From: JADJPO01 sp963750395
GTDB lineage: Bacteria; Actinomycetota; Actinomycetes; Actinomycetales; Kineosporiaceae
Assembly: GCA_963750395.1 (NCBI GenBank)
Contig: CAVVQM010000015.1
Coordinates: 139,690-203,689 of the forward strand
Direction of reading: 5' to 3'
DNA: 64,000 nt
Below are positions 38,107 through 46,282 of this stretch, in pieces. Every line of letters begins with the position of its first letter. Position 1 is the first letter of the stretch. Made by a program: the position numbers and the translations under genes. Below the pieces are notes generated by a model. The model had not been told where the DNA came from and searched no databases. It saw nothing but the letters and a program-made list of their open reading frames with translations.

Positions 38107-39066
38107 GTGGCGGGCACCGTCAGCTCCGACACCGCGATCGAGCGCCCCGACCGGGCGCACCCGGTCCCCGAGCATCCGAGGCAGAGCCAGGCCACAGGCG
38201 AGGCGACGTCGGACAGACCCGCGGGCTTCGCGGTGCACCTGGACAACTTCGAGGGGCCCTTCGACCTGCTGCTCGGGCTGATCTCCAAGCACAAGCTCGA
38301 CGTCACCGAGATCGCCCTTGCCACGGTCACCGACGAGTTCATCGCCTGGATCAGGGCCAAGGGCGACGAGTGGGACCTGGACGAGGCCAGCGAGTTCCTG
38401 CTCATCGCCGCGACGCTGCTGGACCTCAAGGCCGCCCGGCTGCTGCCGGCGGCCGAGGTCGAGGACGACGAGGATCTCGCGCTGCTCGAGGCCCGCGACC
38501 TGCTGTTCGCCCGGCTGCTGCAGTACCGGGCCTTCAAGGACGTCGCGGCCACGCTGGCCGACCGGATGGCCACCGAGTCCCGGCGGCGACCGCGGGCCGT
38601 CGGTGTGGAACCACAGTTCGCCGCCCTCCTGCCGGAACTCGTCCTCGGCGTCGGTCCGGACCAGCTGGCCATGATCGCCGCGAGGGCCATGCAGCCCAGA
38701 CCCGAGCCCACGATCGGACTGGACCATCTGCATGCCCCGGCGGTGAGCGTGCGCGAACAGGCGGCCCTGATCGTCGAGCGGTTGCGACGGTCCCGGTCGA
38801 CGAGTTTCCGGGCCCTGGTCGCCGACGCGGACGCGATGATCGTCGTGGTCGCCCGGTTCCTGGCGCTCCTGGAACTGTTCCGTGAGGGCGCCGTCGCGTT
38901 CGACCAGGCCGCCGCGCTCGGGGAGCTGACGATCCGGTGGACGGGGACCGAGGACGGCGACATCGAGGTCGTCGACGAGTTCGACGACGTCGGCGGTCTT
39001 TCCGAACCCGACGCCACCGAGGCCCAGGACGACGAGGATGGACCCCGTGAGCCAGCAGACCGATGA
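38107..39066 (+). CDS. scpA: Segregation and condensation protein A
   Basis: Kleisin subunit that bridges SMC heads in the SMC-ScpAB condensin. 319 residues. The N-terminal kleisin motif is FAVHLDNFEGPFDLLLGLISKHKLDVTEIALA, the middle is acidic and helical (EFLLIAATLLDLKAARLLP), and the C-terminal winged helix includes FLALLELFREGAVAFDQ. An N-terminal tail of 38 residues and an acidic C-terminal tail are extensions. GTG 38107 starts one base after the parA stop. Confidence 0.94.
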   Translation: MAGTVSSDTAIERPDRAHPVPEHPRQSQATGEATSDRPAGFAVHLDNFEGPFDLLLGLISKHKLDVTEIALATVTDEFIAWIRAKGDEWDLDEASEFLLIAATLLDLKAARLLPAAEVEDDEDLALLEARDLLFARLLQYRAFKDVAATLADRMATESRRRPRAVGVEPQFAALLPELVLGVGPDQLAMIAARAMQPRPEPTIGLDHLHAPAVSVREQAALIVERLRRSRSTSFRALVADADAMIVVVARFLALLELFREGAVAFDQAAALGELTIRWTGTEDGDIEVVDEFDDVGGLSEPDATEAQDDEDGPREPADR

Positions 39067-39712
39067 CCCCAACGCCCTCCAGCCCCTGGACCCGGGACCG
39101 GGGCCCGTGACGGCCACCGGATCCGCGCAGGACCAGCCCGAGCTGGATCTGGACACGCTGCCGTCGGGAGCCCGGGGTGCGCTCGAGGCGGTGCTGATGG
39201 TCGTCGACGAACCGGTGACGGACCTCGCGCTCGCGGCGGCGTTGAGCATCACCGTGCCCCAGGTCACCGAGCTGATCGCGGAGCTGGCCACCGAGTACGA
39301 CGAGACGGGACGCGGGTTCGAGCTGCGTCGCGTCGCCGGTGGATGGCGGATCTACAGCCGCGCCGAGTACGCGCCGGTCGTGGAACGACTTCTCCTCGAG
39401 GGCCAGACCGCCAGGCTCACCCAGGCCGCGTTGGAGACGCTGGCGATCGTCGCCTACCGTCAACCCGTGAGCCGGGCACGGGTGGGCGCCGTCCGAGGGG
39501 TGAACGTGGACGCCGTGATGCGCACCCTGATCACCCGCGGGCTGGTCGAGGAGACGGGGCACGACCCCGAGACGGGCGCCGTGCTCTACGGCACCACGAC
39601 CTACTTCCTGCACCGCATCGGGCTGACCAGCATCGAGGAGCTGCCCGCGCTGGCGCCGTTCCTTCCGGAGATGGACGCGCTCGACGAGGTCGGCGTCGGG
39701 GGAACGACGTGA
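39038..39712 (+). CDS. scpB: Segregation and condensation protein B
   Basis: Partner of ScpA, made of two winged-helix domains. 224 residues. Core sequence begins ARGALEAVLMVVDEPVTDLALAAAL and continues RVAGGWRIYSRAEYAPVVERLL and TLAIVAYRQPVSRARVGAVRGVNVD, all typical of ScpB. The ATG at 39038 overlaps scpA by 29 bases; a GTG nine bases later is an alternative. The last codons overlap the next start. Confidence 0.94.
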   Translation: MDPVSQQTDDPNALQPLDPGPGPVTATGSAQDQPELDLDTLPSGARGALEAVLMVVDEPVTDLALAAALSITVPQVTELIAELATEYDETGRGFELRRVAGGWRIYSRAEYAPVVERLLLEGQTARLTQAALETLAIVAYRQPVSRARVGAVRGVNVDAVMRTLITRGLVEETGHDPETGAVLYGTTTYFLHRIGLTSIEELPALAPFLPEMDALDEVGVGGTT

Positions 39713-40557
39713 CGCCGCCGCGTCGGCCGACCGGCGGTCGATCCCGTTCCGGTGCAACCGGTTCCAAGCCTCCCACCCGCCGTCCGCAGCGCCGGGAGCA
39801 GCCGCCGCGCGACGTCCACGACCCGGACGGCGTGCGCCTGCAGAAGGTGCTCGCGCAGGCCGGGCTCGGATCGCGACGGGCCTGCGAGGAACTCATCGCG
39901 GCCGGTCGGGTCGAGGTGGACGGCCAGACGGTCCGCGAGCTGGGGGTGCGGATCGACCCCCGCCGCGCGGTCGTGCACGTGGACGGTCTGCGGGTGCAAC
40001 TGGACGAGGGGCTGATCACGCTCGCCCTGAACAAGCCGACCGGTGTGTTGTCGGCGATGTCCGACCCGTCGGGGCGGCCCACGGTGGCCGACTACGTGGC
40101 CGACCGCCCCGAGCGGCTGTTCCATGTGGGGCGCCTGGACGCCGAGACCGAGGGACTGATCCTGCTCACCAACGACGGGGAACTGGCGAATCGGCTGAGC
40201 CACCCGCGCTACGAGGTGTCGAAGGTCTATCTGGCCGAGGTCGCGGTCACCGGTGGCAGGGTCCCGCGGGATCTGGGGCAACGCCTCATCGAGGGCATCG
40301 ACCTGGACGACGGCCCGGCCCGGGTGGACTCCTTCGCCGTGGTGGACGCCCGTCCGGGCAAGGCACTGCTCGAGCTGACCCTGCACGACGGACGCAACCG
40401 CGTCGTGCGTCGACTGCTGGAGGCGGCCGGGTACCCCGTGCTGCGGTTGGCCCGCACCCAGATCGGTCCGATCCGGCTCGGGGACCTGCGTTCCGGCCGG
40501 ACCCGGGTGATCTCGGGCGCCGAGCTCGGCAGCCTGATGGCCGACCTCGGTATGTGA
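39709..40557 (+). CDS. rRNA pseudouridine synthase, RsuA/RluB family
   Basis: 282 residues. A basic Arg/Pro tail (1-45) precedes an S4 RNA-binding domain (about 46-95, VRLQKVLAQAGLGSRRACEELI) and the RsuA/RluB catalytic domain with catalytic Asp in GRLDAETEGLILLTNDGELA and NRVVRRLLEAAGYPV. In bacteria the scpB neighbour is usually the RluB-type enzyme acting on 23S rRNA. GTG 39709 overlaps the scpB stop. Exact target base is inferred from family only. Confidence 0.9.
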   Translation: MTPPRRPTGGRSRSGATGSKPPTRRPQRREQPPRDVHDPDGVRLQKVLAQAGLGSRRACEELIAAGRVEVDGQTVRELGVRIDPRRAVVHVDGLRVQLDEGLITLALNKPTGVLSAMSDPSGRPTVADYVADRPERLFHVGRLDAETEGLILLTNDGELANRLSHPRYEVSKVYLAEVAVTGGRVPRDLGQRLIEGIDLDDGPARVDSFAVVDARPGKALLELTLHDGRNRVVRRLLEAAGYPVLRLARTQIGPIRLGDLRSGRTRVISGAELGSLMADLGM

Positions 40558-40593
40558 CCGGCGCGTGATCGCGCCGGCCCTACCCTGAATGCC

Positions 40594-41682
40594 ATGACGA
40601 CCGTCCGCGTGGTGGGTACCGGGCTGCTCGGTACCAGCATCGCCCTCGGCCTGCGCCAGCAGGGTGACCGGGTGCTGCTCGCCGACCCGTCACCGACCGC
40701 GCTCGAACTGGCCAGCGACCTGGGGGCGGGCGAACGGGATCCGGGCGACGTCTCGATCGATCTGGTGGTGGTGGCTGCCCCGCCGGACGTCAGCGCCCCG
40801 GTGGTGCTCGCCGAACTCGACGCACACCCCTCGGCCACCGTCTGTGACGTGGCGAGCGTCAAGGCCTCGGTTCTGGACGACGTGATCACGGGCGGCGGGG
40901 ACGTCGCTCGCTACGTCGGGACCCACCCGATGGCCGGCCGGGAGCGGTCCGGCGCGGTGGCCGCCCGGGGCGATCTGTTCCTCGGCCGGCCCTGGGTGAT
41001 CTGCCCCTCGGCCAAGGCCGAGGTCGCGCGGGTCGAGGCCGTTCGCCGGCTGGTCTCCGCCCTGGGGGCGCAGGCGATCGACATGGATCCGGTCGAGCAC
41101 GACCGAGCCGTCGCGCTGGTCTCCCATGCGCCCCAGGTGATGTCGTCGCTGATCGCGGCCCGCCTGCGGGCGGCGTCCGAGGACGCCGTCGGCATCGCCG
41201 GGCAGGGGCTGCGCGATCAGACCCGGATCGCCGCCAGCGACCCCTCGCTCTGGGCGCAGATCCTGTCCGGCAACGCCTCGGCGGTCGCCGAGGTGCTGCG
41301 TGGGCTGCGCGGCGATCTGGACGAGGTCCTGAGCGCGTTGACCGCCCTGGCCGATCCGGGCCCGGACGGCGCGGCGCCCGGCGCGCGCGCCGTCCTGGCT
41401 CGCGCGGTGGCGGCCGGGAACGCCGGCCGGGAGCGCCTGCCCGGCAAGCATGGTGCCCGGCCGACGACCTACTCCGTGGTCACCGTGGTCATCCCCGACC
41501 AGCCGGGTGTCCTCGGCCGGGTGTTCGCCGATATCGGCGACTTCGGGGTCAACGTCGAGGAACTGGCCCTGGAACACGCCCCGGGCCGAGCGGTCGGTCT
41601 GCTGGAGCTGTCGGTGCTGCCCGGTGCCCGCGAGCACCTCGAGACCTCCCTGACCGCCCGGGGCTGGCGCGTCGTCAGCTGA
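40594..41682 (+). CDS. tyrA: Prephenate dehydrogenase
   Basis: Oxidative decarboxylation of prephenate to 4-hydroxyphenylpyruvate in tyrosine synthesis. 362 residues. NAD-binding motif VVGTGLLGTSIALGL, substrate loop THPMAGRERSGAVAA with the conserved His, and DHDRAVALVSHAPQ-like segment (EHDRAVALVSHAPQVM). The C-terminal 75 residues form an ACT domain (VVTVVIPDQPGVLGRVFADIGDFGVNVEEL), probably for tyrosine feedback. ATG 40594 is 7 bases after a TACCCT hexamer (40581-40586) and has no ribosome site, suggesting a leaderless mRNA. Confidence 0.92.
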   Translation: MTTVRVVGTGLLGTSIALGLRQQGDRVLLADPSPTALELASDLGAGERDPGDVSIDLVVVAAPPDVSAPVVLAELDAHPSATVCDVASVKASVLDDVITGGGDVARYVGTHPMAGRERSGAVAARGDLFLGRPWVICPSAKAEVARVEAVRRLVSALGAQAIDMDPVEHDRAVALVSHAPQVMSSLIAARLRAASEDAVGIAGQGLRDQTRIAASDPSLWAQILSGNASAVAEVLRGLRGDLDEVLSALTALADPGPDGAAPGARAVLARAVAAGNAGRERLPGKHGARPTTYSVVTVVIPDQPGVLGRVFADIGDFGVNVEELALEHAPGRAVGLLELSVLPGAREHLETSLTARGWRVVS

Positions 41683-42496
41683 GGCCGGGCCGCGGGAGCG
41701 GAAGCCAGTCCAGCACCTGCTGGATCTGCTGGTCCCACAGGCCCCATTCATGATCGCCCGGTGTGATCGAGGTGGTCGGGGTGATCCCGCGCCGTGCGCA
41801 GGCGTCGAGCAGGGCCCGGTTGGCGGGATAGAGCACGTCGTCGGTTCCGCAGCCGACCCACAGCCTCGGCAGGGCCGAGGGGTCCACCTGCTGCAGCAGC
41901 GCGAACAGATCGTCCTCGGGCGGCACCCGCAGGTCGGGCCCGAAGATCCGCTGCCACATGGCGTCGTCCGTGTCGTCCTTCCGGTCGTCATTGCGGTCGT
42001 CGTTGCGGTCGTCGATGCGGTCGGCGACGTCCACGGCCCCCGACAGCGACGCCGCCGCGGCGAATCGCTCGGGCCGGCGCAGGGCGAGCTTCAGCGCGCC
42101 GTAGCCGCCCATGGACAGGCCCGCGACGAAGGTGTCCTCCCGAAGGGGTGAGATCCGGAAGAACGTGGCTGCGAGCTGGGGCAGTTCCTCACTGACGAAT
42201 GTCCAGTATCGACCGCCGAAGGCCTCGTCGGTGTAGAAACTGCGGTTGACCGCGGGCATCACCACCGCCAGACCGAGGTCGGCCGCGTAGCGCTCGATCG
42301 ACGTGCGACGCAGCCAGATGGTGTCGTCGTCGCTGAGGCCGTGCAGCAGATACAGCACCGGTGCCGGCCCCGACGAGGCCCTGCCCGCCATCCCGATCTG
42401 TCCGGTGGTCCGCTGCGGCAGAATGACCGTCATCGAGCTGGACAGTCCCAACGTCTCGGAGAAGAACTCACATCGAAGGTGCGCCATGGCGCGCAC
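41675..42496 (-). CDS. Alpha/beta-hydrolase esterase (tributyrin esterase/EstA-like)
   Basis: 273 residues, esterase D/EstA style. The nucleophile elbow is GLSMGGYGALKLALRRPERF, the oxyanion region is LYLLHGLSDDDTIWLRRTSIERYA, and the charge-relay His is in TPGDHEWGLWDQQI with the Asp in CGTDDVLYPAN. A tandem DDRN-type repeat (12-base unit, about 41977-42024) inserts an acidic/basic loop between SGAVDVADR and MWQRIFG. ATG at 42496, or 42487 after two codons. It converges on tyrA with 8 bases of overlap at the 3' ends. Confidence 0.82.
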   Translation of the reverse strand: MRAMAHLRCEFFSETLGLSSSMTVILPQRTTGQIGMAGRASSGPAPVLYLLHGLSDDDTIWLRRTSIERYAADLGLAVVMPAVNRSFYTDEAFGGRYWTFVSEELPQLAATFFRISPLREDTFVAGLSMGGYGALKLALRRPERFAAAASLSGAVDVADRIDDRNDDRNDDRKDDTDDAMWQRIFGPDLRVPPEDDLFALLQQVDPSALPRLWVGCGTDDVLYPANRALLDACARRGITPTTSITPGDHEWGLWDQQIQQVLDWLPLPRPGLS

Positions 42497-42535
42497 GATA
42501 GTCGTGGTGACGGACCGACGAACCTTGGGCTGCGC

Positions 42536-43132
42536 TCACCGATCGACAGTCGTCACGATGCCGGCCGCCCGCGCCGCCTGCGCGTAGGCGGCGGCCAGGT
42601 CGTCCAGCCGGGCGTGGGCGTTCAGCCCGCTGGGGTTCGGGACGACGAACAGCGCCGCACCCTCCAGATCGTCCTCCTGGCGTCCGGCCCGCGCACGAGG
42701 CAGCCCGAAGGCCGTGCGATACGCGGTGATCCCGGCGATCGCGACCACCCGTGGACGGCGTTCGCGCACCAGCGCGCCCAGCCGTTGCGCGCCGTCGCGC
42801 AGTTCCGCTGCGTCCAACTCGTCGGCCCGGGCGGTCGCGCGCGCCGACAGGTTGGTGATGCCGATCCCCAGACCGAGCAGCTCGTCACGATCCGCCGGCG
42901 CGAAGCCGTCCGCGACGTCGAACGGGTGGCTGATGATCCCGGCGGCGGCCAGTGCCGGGTAGAACCGGTTGCCGGGCCGCGCGAAGTGAGTGTTCACGGC
43001 GGCGGTCCACAGCCCCGGATTGATGCCGACGAAGAGCAGTCGCAGGTCGTCCGGAAGCAGGTCGTCGACGTGGGCGCCCCGGAAGGACTCCAGCTCGGCC
43101 CTGGTGAGCCCACGGCGCGCGCGGCGGATCAC
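42536..43132 (-). CDS. mug: G/U mismatch-specific DNA glycosylase
   Basis: 198-residue family 2 uracil-DNA glycosylase, which removes U or T opposite G and etheno-cytosine. Motif 1 is LFVGINPGLWTA, FARPGNRFYPAL follows, and motif 2 is VPNPSGLNAHARLD. The GTG at 43132 was chosen because it overlaps the upstream gene stop (GTGA) and homology begins a few residues later; the longer open frame upstream has no family sequence. Confidence 0.88.
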   Translation of the reverse strand: MIRRARRGLTRAELESFRGAHVDDLLPDDLRLLFVGINPGLWTAAVNTHFARPGNRFYPALAAAGIISHPFDVADGFAPADRDELLGLGIGITNLSARATARADELDAAELRDGAQRLGALVRERRPRVVAIAGITAYRTAFGLPRARAGRQEDDLEGAALFVVPNPSGLNAHARLDDLAAAYAQAARAAGIVTTVDR

Positions 43133-43956
43133 CCGCCGGTCCAGCGCGCCAACTGTCGGGACTGCACGATCAGGCGTCCGGTGGCATCGCGCACCAGGGC
43201 GTTCTCGTCGAGGAAACCATCGGCGACATGGTGGGTCTCGGCCTCGACCGACAGCGATCCCGGACCGGGGCGGGCGCGGACGTGGGCGGTCAGCTCCACG
43301 GTCGGCACCCACCCCTGGCGGCCGAGCACGTTCCAGACCGCCGGTGGCGTGACATCACAGGCCACCAGCGCCGCGAGCTGGTCGGTGGGGGCAACGTCCA
43401 CGACCGCGCGCACCAGTGCACGATCGCCGATCCGCCCCGCGGCGAATCCGACGGTGGACAGCACGAGTCGCTCGGCGAACTGCTCAGCGATGCGTGGCAC
43501 CGCGAACGGCATGCCGGCCGAGCCGGCGGGAGGGCTCAGTGGTTCGGCGCCGGGATCCCAGGCCTCGACGTCGCTCCAGGTCGGCCCCTCGATGCCGCTC
43601 CGGTCGCCGACCGAGACCATCGCGGCGAGCACCACCTCGTCGTCCTGGCCGGCCCTGACCTGCCAGGACGCGAATCGCCTGCTCCCGCCGATCAGATTCA
43701 CCTGCAGGCGTATCGGCCCGGGGGCGGCCTTGCGCAGGAAGTGCACGGTCACCGTGAACACGTCGGGTCGGCTCGAGGCGAGCAGGGCCGACTTCGCAGC
43801 CAACGCCGTCAGGTAGCCGCCGTGCGGGATGCCGAAGACGTCGAAGCCGTCGAGGATCTCGGCGTCCACACCGGTGGAGTCCGGCCCCGTCCCCTCGGCG
43901 ATGCGCATGGCCAGGGCGTCGGACAAGCCGATACGCCCGCTCAGCTCTGACATCAC
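43129..43956 (-). CDS. Acyl-CoA thioesterase-like double-hotdog protein
   Basis: 275 residues with two hotdog folds in tandem, as in TesB-type thioesterases. The first hotdog shows FDVFGIPHGGYLTALAAKSALLASSRPDVFTVTVHFLRKA, and the second VDVAPTDQLAALVACDVTPPAVWNVLGRQGWVPTVELTAHVRARP. ATG at 43956 or 43953. The gene is read in the same direction as mug, with overlapping stop and start. The substrate is not evident. Confidence 0.82.
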   Translation of the reverse strand: MMSELSGRIGLSDALAMRIAEGTGPDSTGVDAEILDGFDVFGIPHGGYLTALAAKSALLASSRPDVFTVTVHFLRKAAPGPIRLQVNLIGGSRRFASWQVRAGQDDEVVLAAMVSVGDRSGIEGPTWSDVEAWDPGAEPLSPPAGSAGMPFAVPRIAEQFAERLVLSTVGFAAGRIGDRALVRAVVDVAPTDQLAALVACDVTPPAVWNVLGRQGWVPTVELTAHVRARPGPGSLSVEAETHHVADGFLDENALVRDATGRLIVQSRQLARWTGG

Positions 43957-44120
43957 ACCTCCACAGATCGTGCCAACGGCCGCACCCTAGCCGGGTGAGT
44001 GACCCGCGCCTCGACGCCGGCCGTCGCCGCCTGGTCATCGCCGTCGCAAGGTCATCGGAACGGGCACCCTTCGATGAACGGATAGGCTGAGTCGGTTGCG
44101 ATTCGAGTGGAGGTCGAGGG

Positions 44121-44852
44121 GTGACTGTCGACGCCGGCGCCGAGCGCCGCGAAGGGTTGATCGTCGCCATCGACGGTCCGTCCGGGTCCGGCAAGTCGAG
44201 CGTGTCCCGGGAGGTGGCCCGCCGTCTGGGTCTGGCCTACCTGGACACCGGCGCGATGTACCGGGCCCTGACCTGGTCCGTGCTGGAGGCGGGACTCGAC
44301 CTGTCCGCCGATCCGGACGCCCAGCGGGCCGTCGCGGACCACTCGGTCGCGCTCGACCTCACGATCTCCACCGATCCCTCTCAGGCCCGGGTCTCGGTGG
44401 CCGGGACGGACGTCACCACCGCCATCCGCGAGCAGCGCATCTCGGAGTCGGTCAGCGCCGTGGCCACCAATCTGGGCGTGCGCTCCGACCTTGTGGCCCG
44501 TCAGCAGGCGATCATGGCCGCGGCCGGCGCCCGGAACGGGATCGTCGTCGAGGGCCGTGACATCACCACCGTGGTCGCCCCGGACGCCGACGTGCGGATC
44601 CTGTTGACCGCCAGTGCGCAGGCCCGGCTGGCGCGGCGGGCGCTGGAGGTTCACGGACAGGCCGATGAGCAGGCCGTCGCCGCCGTGCAGGACGTCGTGC
44701 TGCGCCGTGATGCGGACGACGCGACCGTGTCCTCCTTCCACCTGCCGTCCGAGGGGGTCGTGGAGCTGGACTCCTCGGGGTTGGACTTCGAGGAGACCAT
44801 CGCCGCGGTGCTGGCGGTCTGTGTGACCCGCGCCGGCGGGGTGCACGCGTGA
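44121..44852 (+). CDS. cmk: Cytidylate kinase
   Basis: Phosphorylates CMP/dCMP. 243 residues. P-loop IDGPSGSGKSSVSREVARRLGLAYLDTGAMYR, CMP-binding insert in the middle, EGRDITTVVAPDADVRILLTAS and the lid with R..R..D (QDVVLRRDADD). GTG 44121 has GGAGGTCGAGGG 2-14 bases upstream. A TAGGCT at 44083-44088 may be the -10 of its promoter. The stop overlaps the der start. Confidence 0.95.
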   Translation: MTVDAGAERREGLIVAIDGPSGSGKSSVSREVARRLGLAYLDTGAMYRALTWSVLEAGLDLSADPDAQRAVADHSVALDLTISTDPSQARVSVAGTDVTTAIREQRISESVSAVATNLGVRSDLVARQQAIMAAAGARNGIVVEGRDITTVVAPDADVRILLTASAQARLARRALEVHGQADEQAVAAVQDVVLRRDADDATVSSFHLPSEGVVELDSSGLDFEETIAAVLAVCVTRAGGVHA

Positions 44853-46282
44853 ACACCCCCGATGCCGGCCGCGCCCTGCAGGCCGCGCTGGTCGACTACG
44901 ACCTGACCGAGGATGACCGGGCGCTGCTCGAGGACGGGCCCGATGGCCTCGGCGGCCCCGCCCGCCAGGGGCCGCTGCCGGTGCTCGCGGTCGTCGGCCG
45001 ACCGAACGTCGGCAAGTCGACCATGGTCAACCGCGTGCTCGGGCGGCGTGAGGCCGTCGTCCAGGACGTTCCGGGGGTGACCCGCGACCGGGTCAGCTAC
45101 GAGGCCGAGTGGGCCGGCCGGCGCTTCCTGGTCATCGACACCGGCGGTTGGGAACGTGACCTGCGTGGTCTGTCGGCGCGAGTCGCCGAGCAGGCGGAGA
45201 TCGCCATCGAGCTCGCCGACGCCGTCCTGTTCGTGGTCGATGCCACGGTCGGCGCCACAGACACGGACGAGGCGGTGGTGAAGCTGTTGCGGCGCAGCGG
45301 GAAACCGGTGGTGCTGGCCGCCAACAAGGTGGACGACGCCCGCGGCGAGGCCGACGCCACCTATCTGTGGAGCCTCGGCCTGGGTGAGCCCCATCCCGTC
45401 TCGGCGATCCACGGCCGCGGCAGCGGCGACCTGCTCGACGCGTGCCTGGCCGTGCTGCCGCTCACCTCCGCCGTCGGTGGGGACCTCGACACGAGCGTGC
45501 GCCGGGTGGCGTTGCTCGGGCGGCCGAACGTGGGCAAATCCAGTCTGCTGAACGCGGTGGCCGGCAGCGAGCGGGTCGTCGTGGACGCCACGGCGGGCAC
45601 CACCCGTGACCCGGTCGACGAGGTGGTCGAGATCGGTGGGCGGCCATGGCGGATGGTCGACACCGCCGGCATCCGGCGCAAGGTCCGCCAGAGCCACGGC
45701 GCGGACTTCTACGCCTCGCTGCGGACGCAGGCAGCCCTGGAGAAGGCCGAGGTGGCGATCGTCCTGCTCGACGCCTCCGAGCCGTTGACCGAGCAGGACA
45801 CCCGCGTCGTCCAGATGGTCGTCGATTCGGGCCGGGCGCTGGTGATCGCCTACAACAAGTGGGATCTGGTCGATGAGGAACGTCGCCGCTACCTGGAACG
45901 GGAGTACGAGAAGGACCTGGTGCAGGTGCAGTGGGCGCCACGCGTCAACGTCTCGGCGTTGACCCGTCGCCACGTCGACCGGCTGCAGCCCGCCCTCGAT
46001 GTCGCTCTCGGCTCCTGGGAGCAGCGGATCCCGACCTCGCGGTTGAACGGGCTGCTCGCCGAGATCGCGGCCGCGCATCCGCACCCGCTGCGGGGCGGCA
46101 AGCAGCCACGGATCCTGTTCGGCACGCAGGCGGCCACCCGTCCGCCGCGGTTCGTGTTGTTCACGACCGGGTTCCTCGAGGCCGGGTACCGCCGTTTCAT
46201 CGAGCGCCGGTTGCGGGAGTCGTTCGGTTTCGAGGGCACCCCGATCGAGGTGTCGGTCCGGCCACGGGAGAAGCGGAAATGA
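44849..46282 (+). CDS. der: GTPase Der (EngA)
   Basis: Essential tandem GTPase for 50S subunit assembly. 477 residues. G1 motifs at VVGRPNVGKST and LLGRPNVGKSS, G3 at DTGGW and DTAGI, G4 at NKVD and NKWD, then a C-terminal KH-like domain (FGTQAATRPPRFVLFTTG). The 55-residue N-terminal extension is normal for actinobacteria. GTG 44849 overlaps cmk and the stop overlaps the ATG of tex. Confidence 0.96.
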   Translation: MNTPDAGRALQAALVDYDLTEDDRALLEDGPDGLGGPARQGPLPVLAVVGRPNVGKSTMVNRVLGRREAVVQDVPGVTRDRVSYEAEWAGRRFLVIDTGGWERDLRGLSARVAEQAEIAIELADAVLFVVDATVGATDTDEAVVKLLRRSGKPVVLAANKVDDARGEADATYLWSLGLGEPHPVSAIHGRGSGDLLDACLAVLPLTSAVGGDLDTSVRRVALLGRPNVGKSSLLNAVAGSERVVVDATAGTTRDPVDEVVEIGGRPWRMVDTAGIRRKVRQSHGADFYASLRTQAALEKAEVAIVLLDASEPLTEQDTRVVQMVVDSGRALVIAYNKWDLVDEERRRYLEREYEKDLVQVQWAPRVNVSALTRRHVDRLQPALDVALGSWEQRIPTSRLNGLLAEIAAAHPHPLRGGKQPRILFGTQAATRPPRFVLFTTGFLEAGYRRFIERRLRESFGFEGTPIEVSVRPREKRK

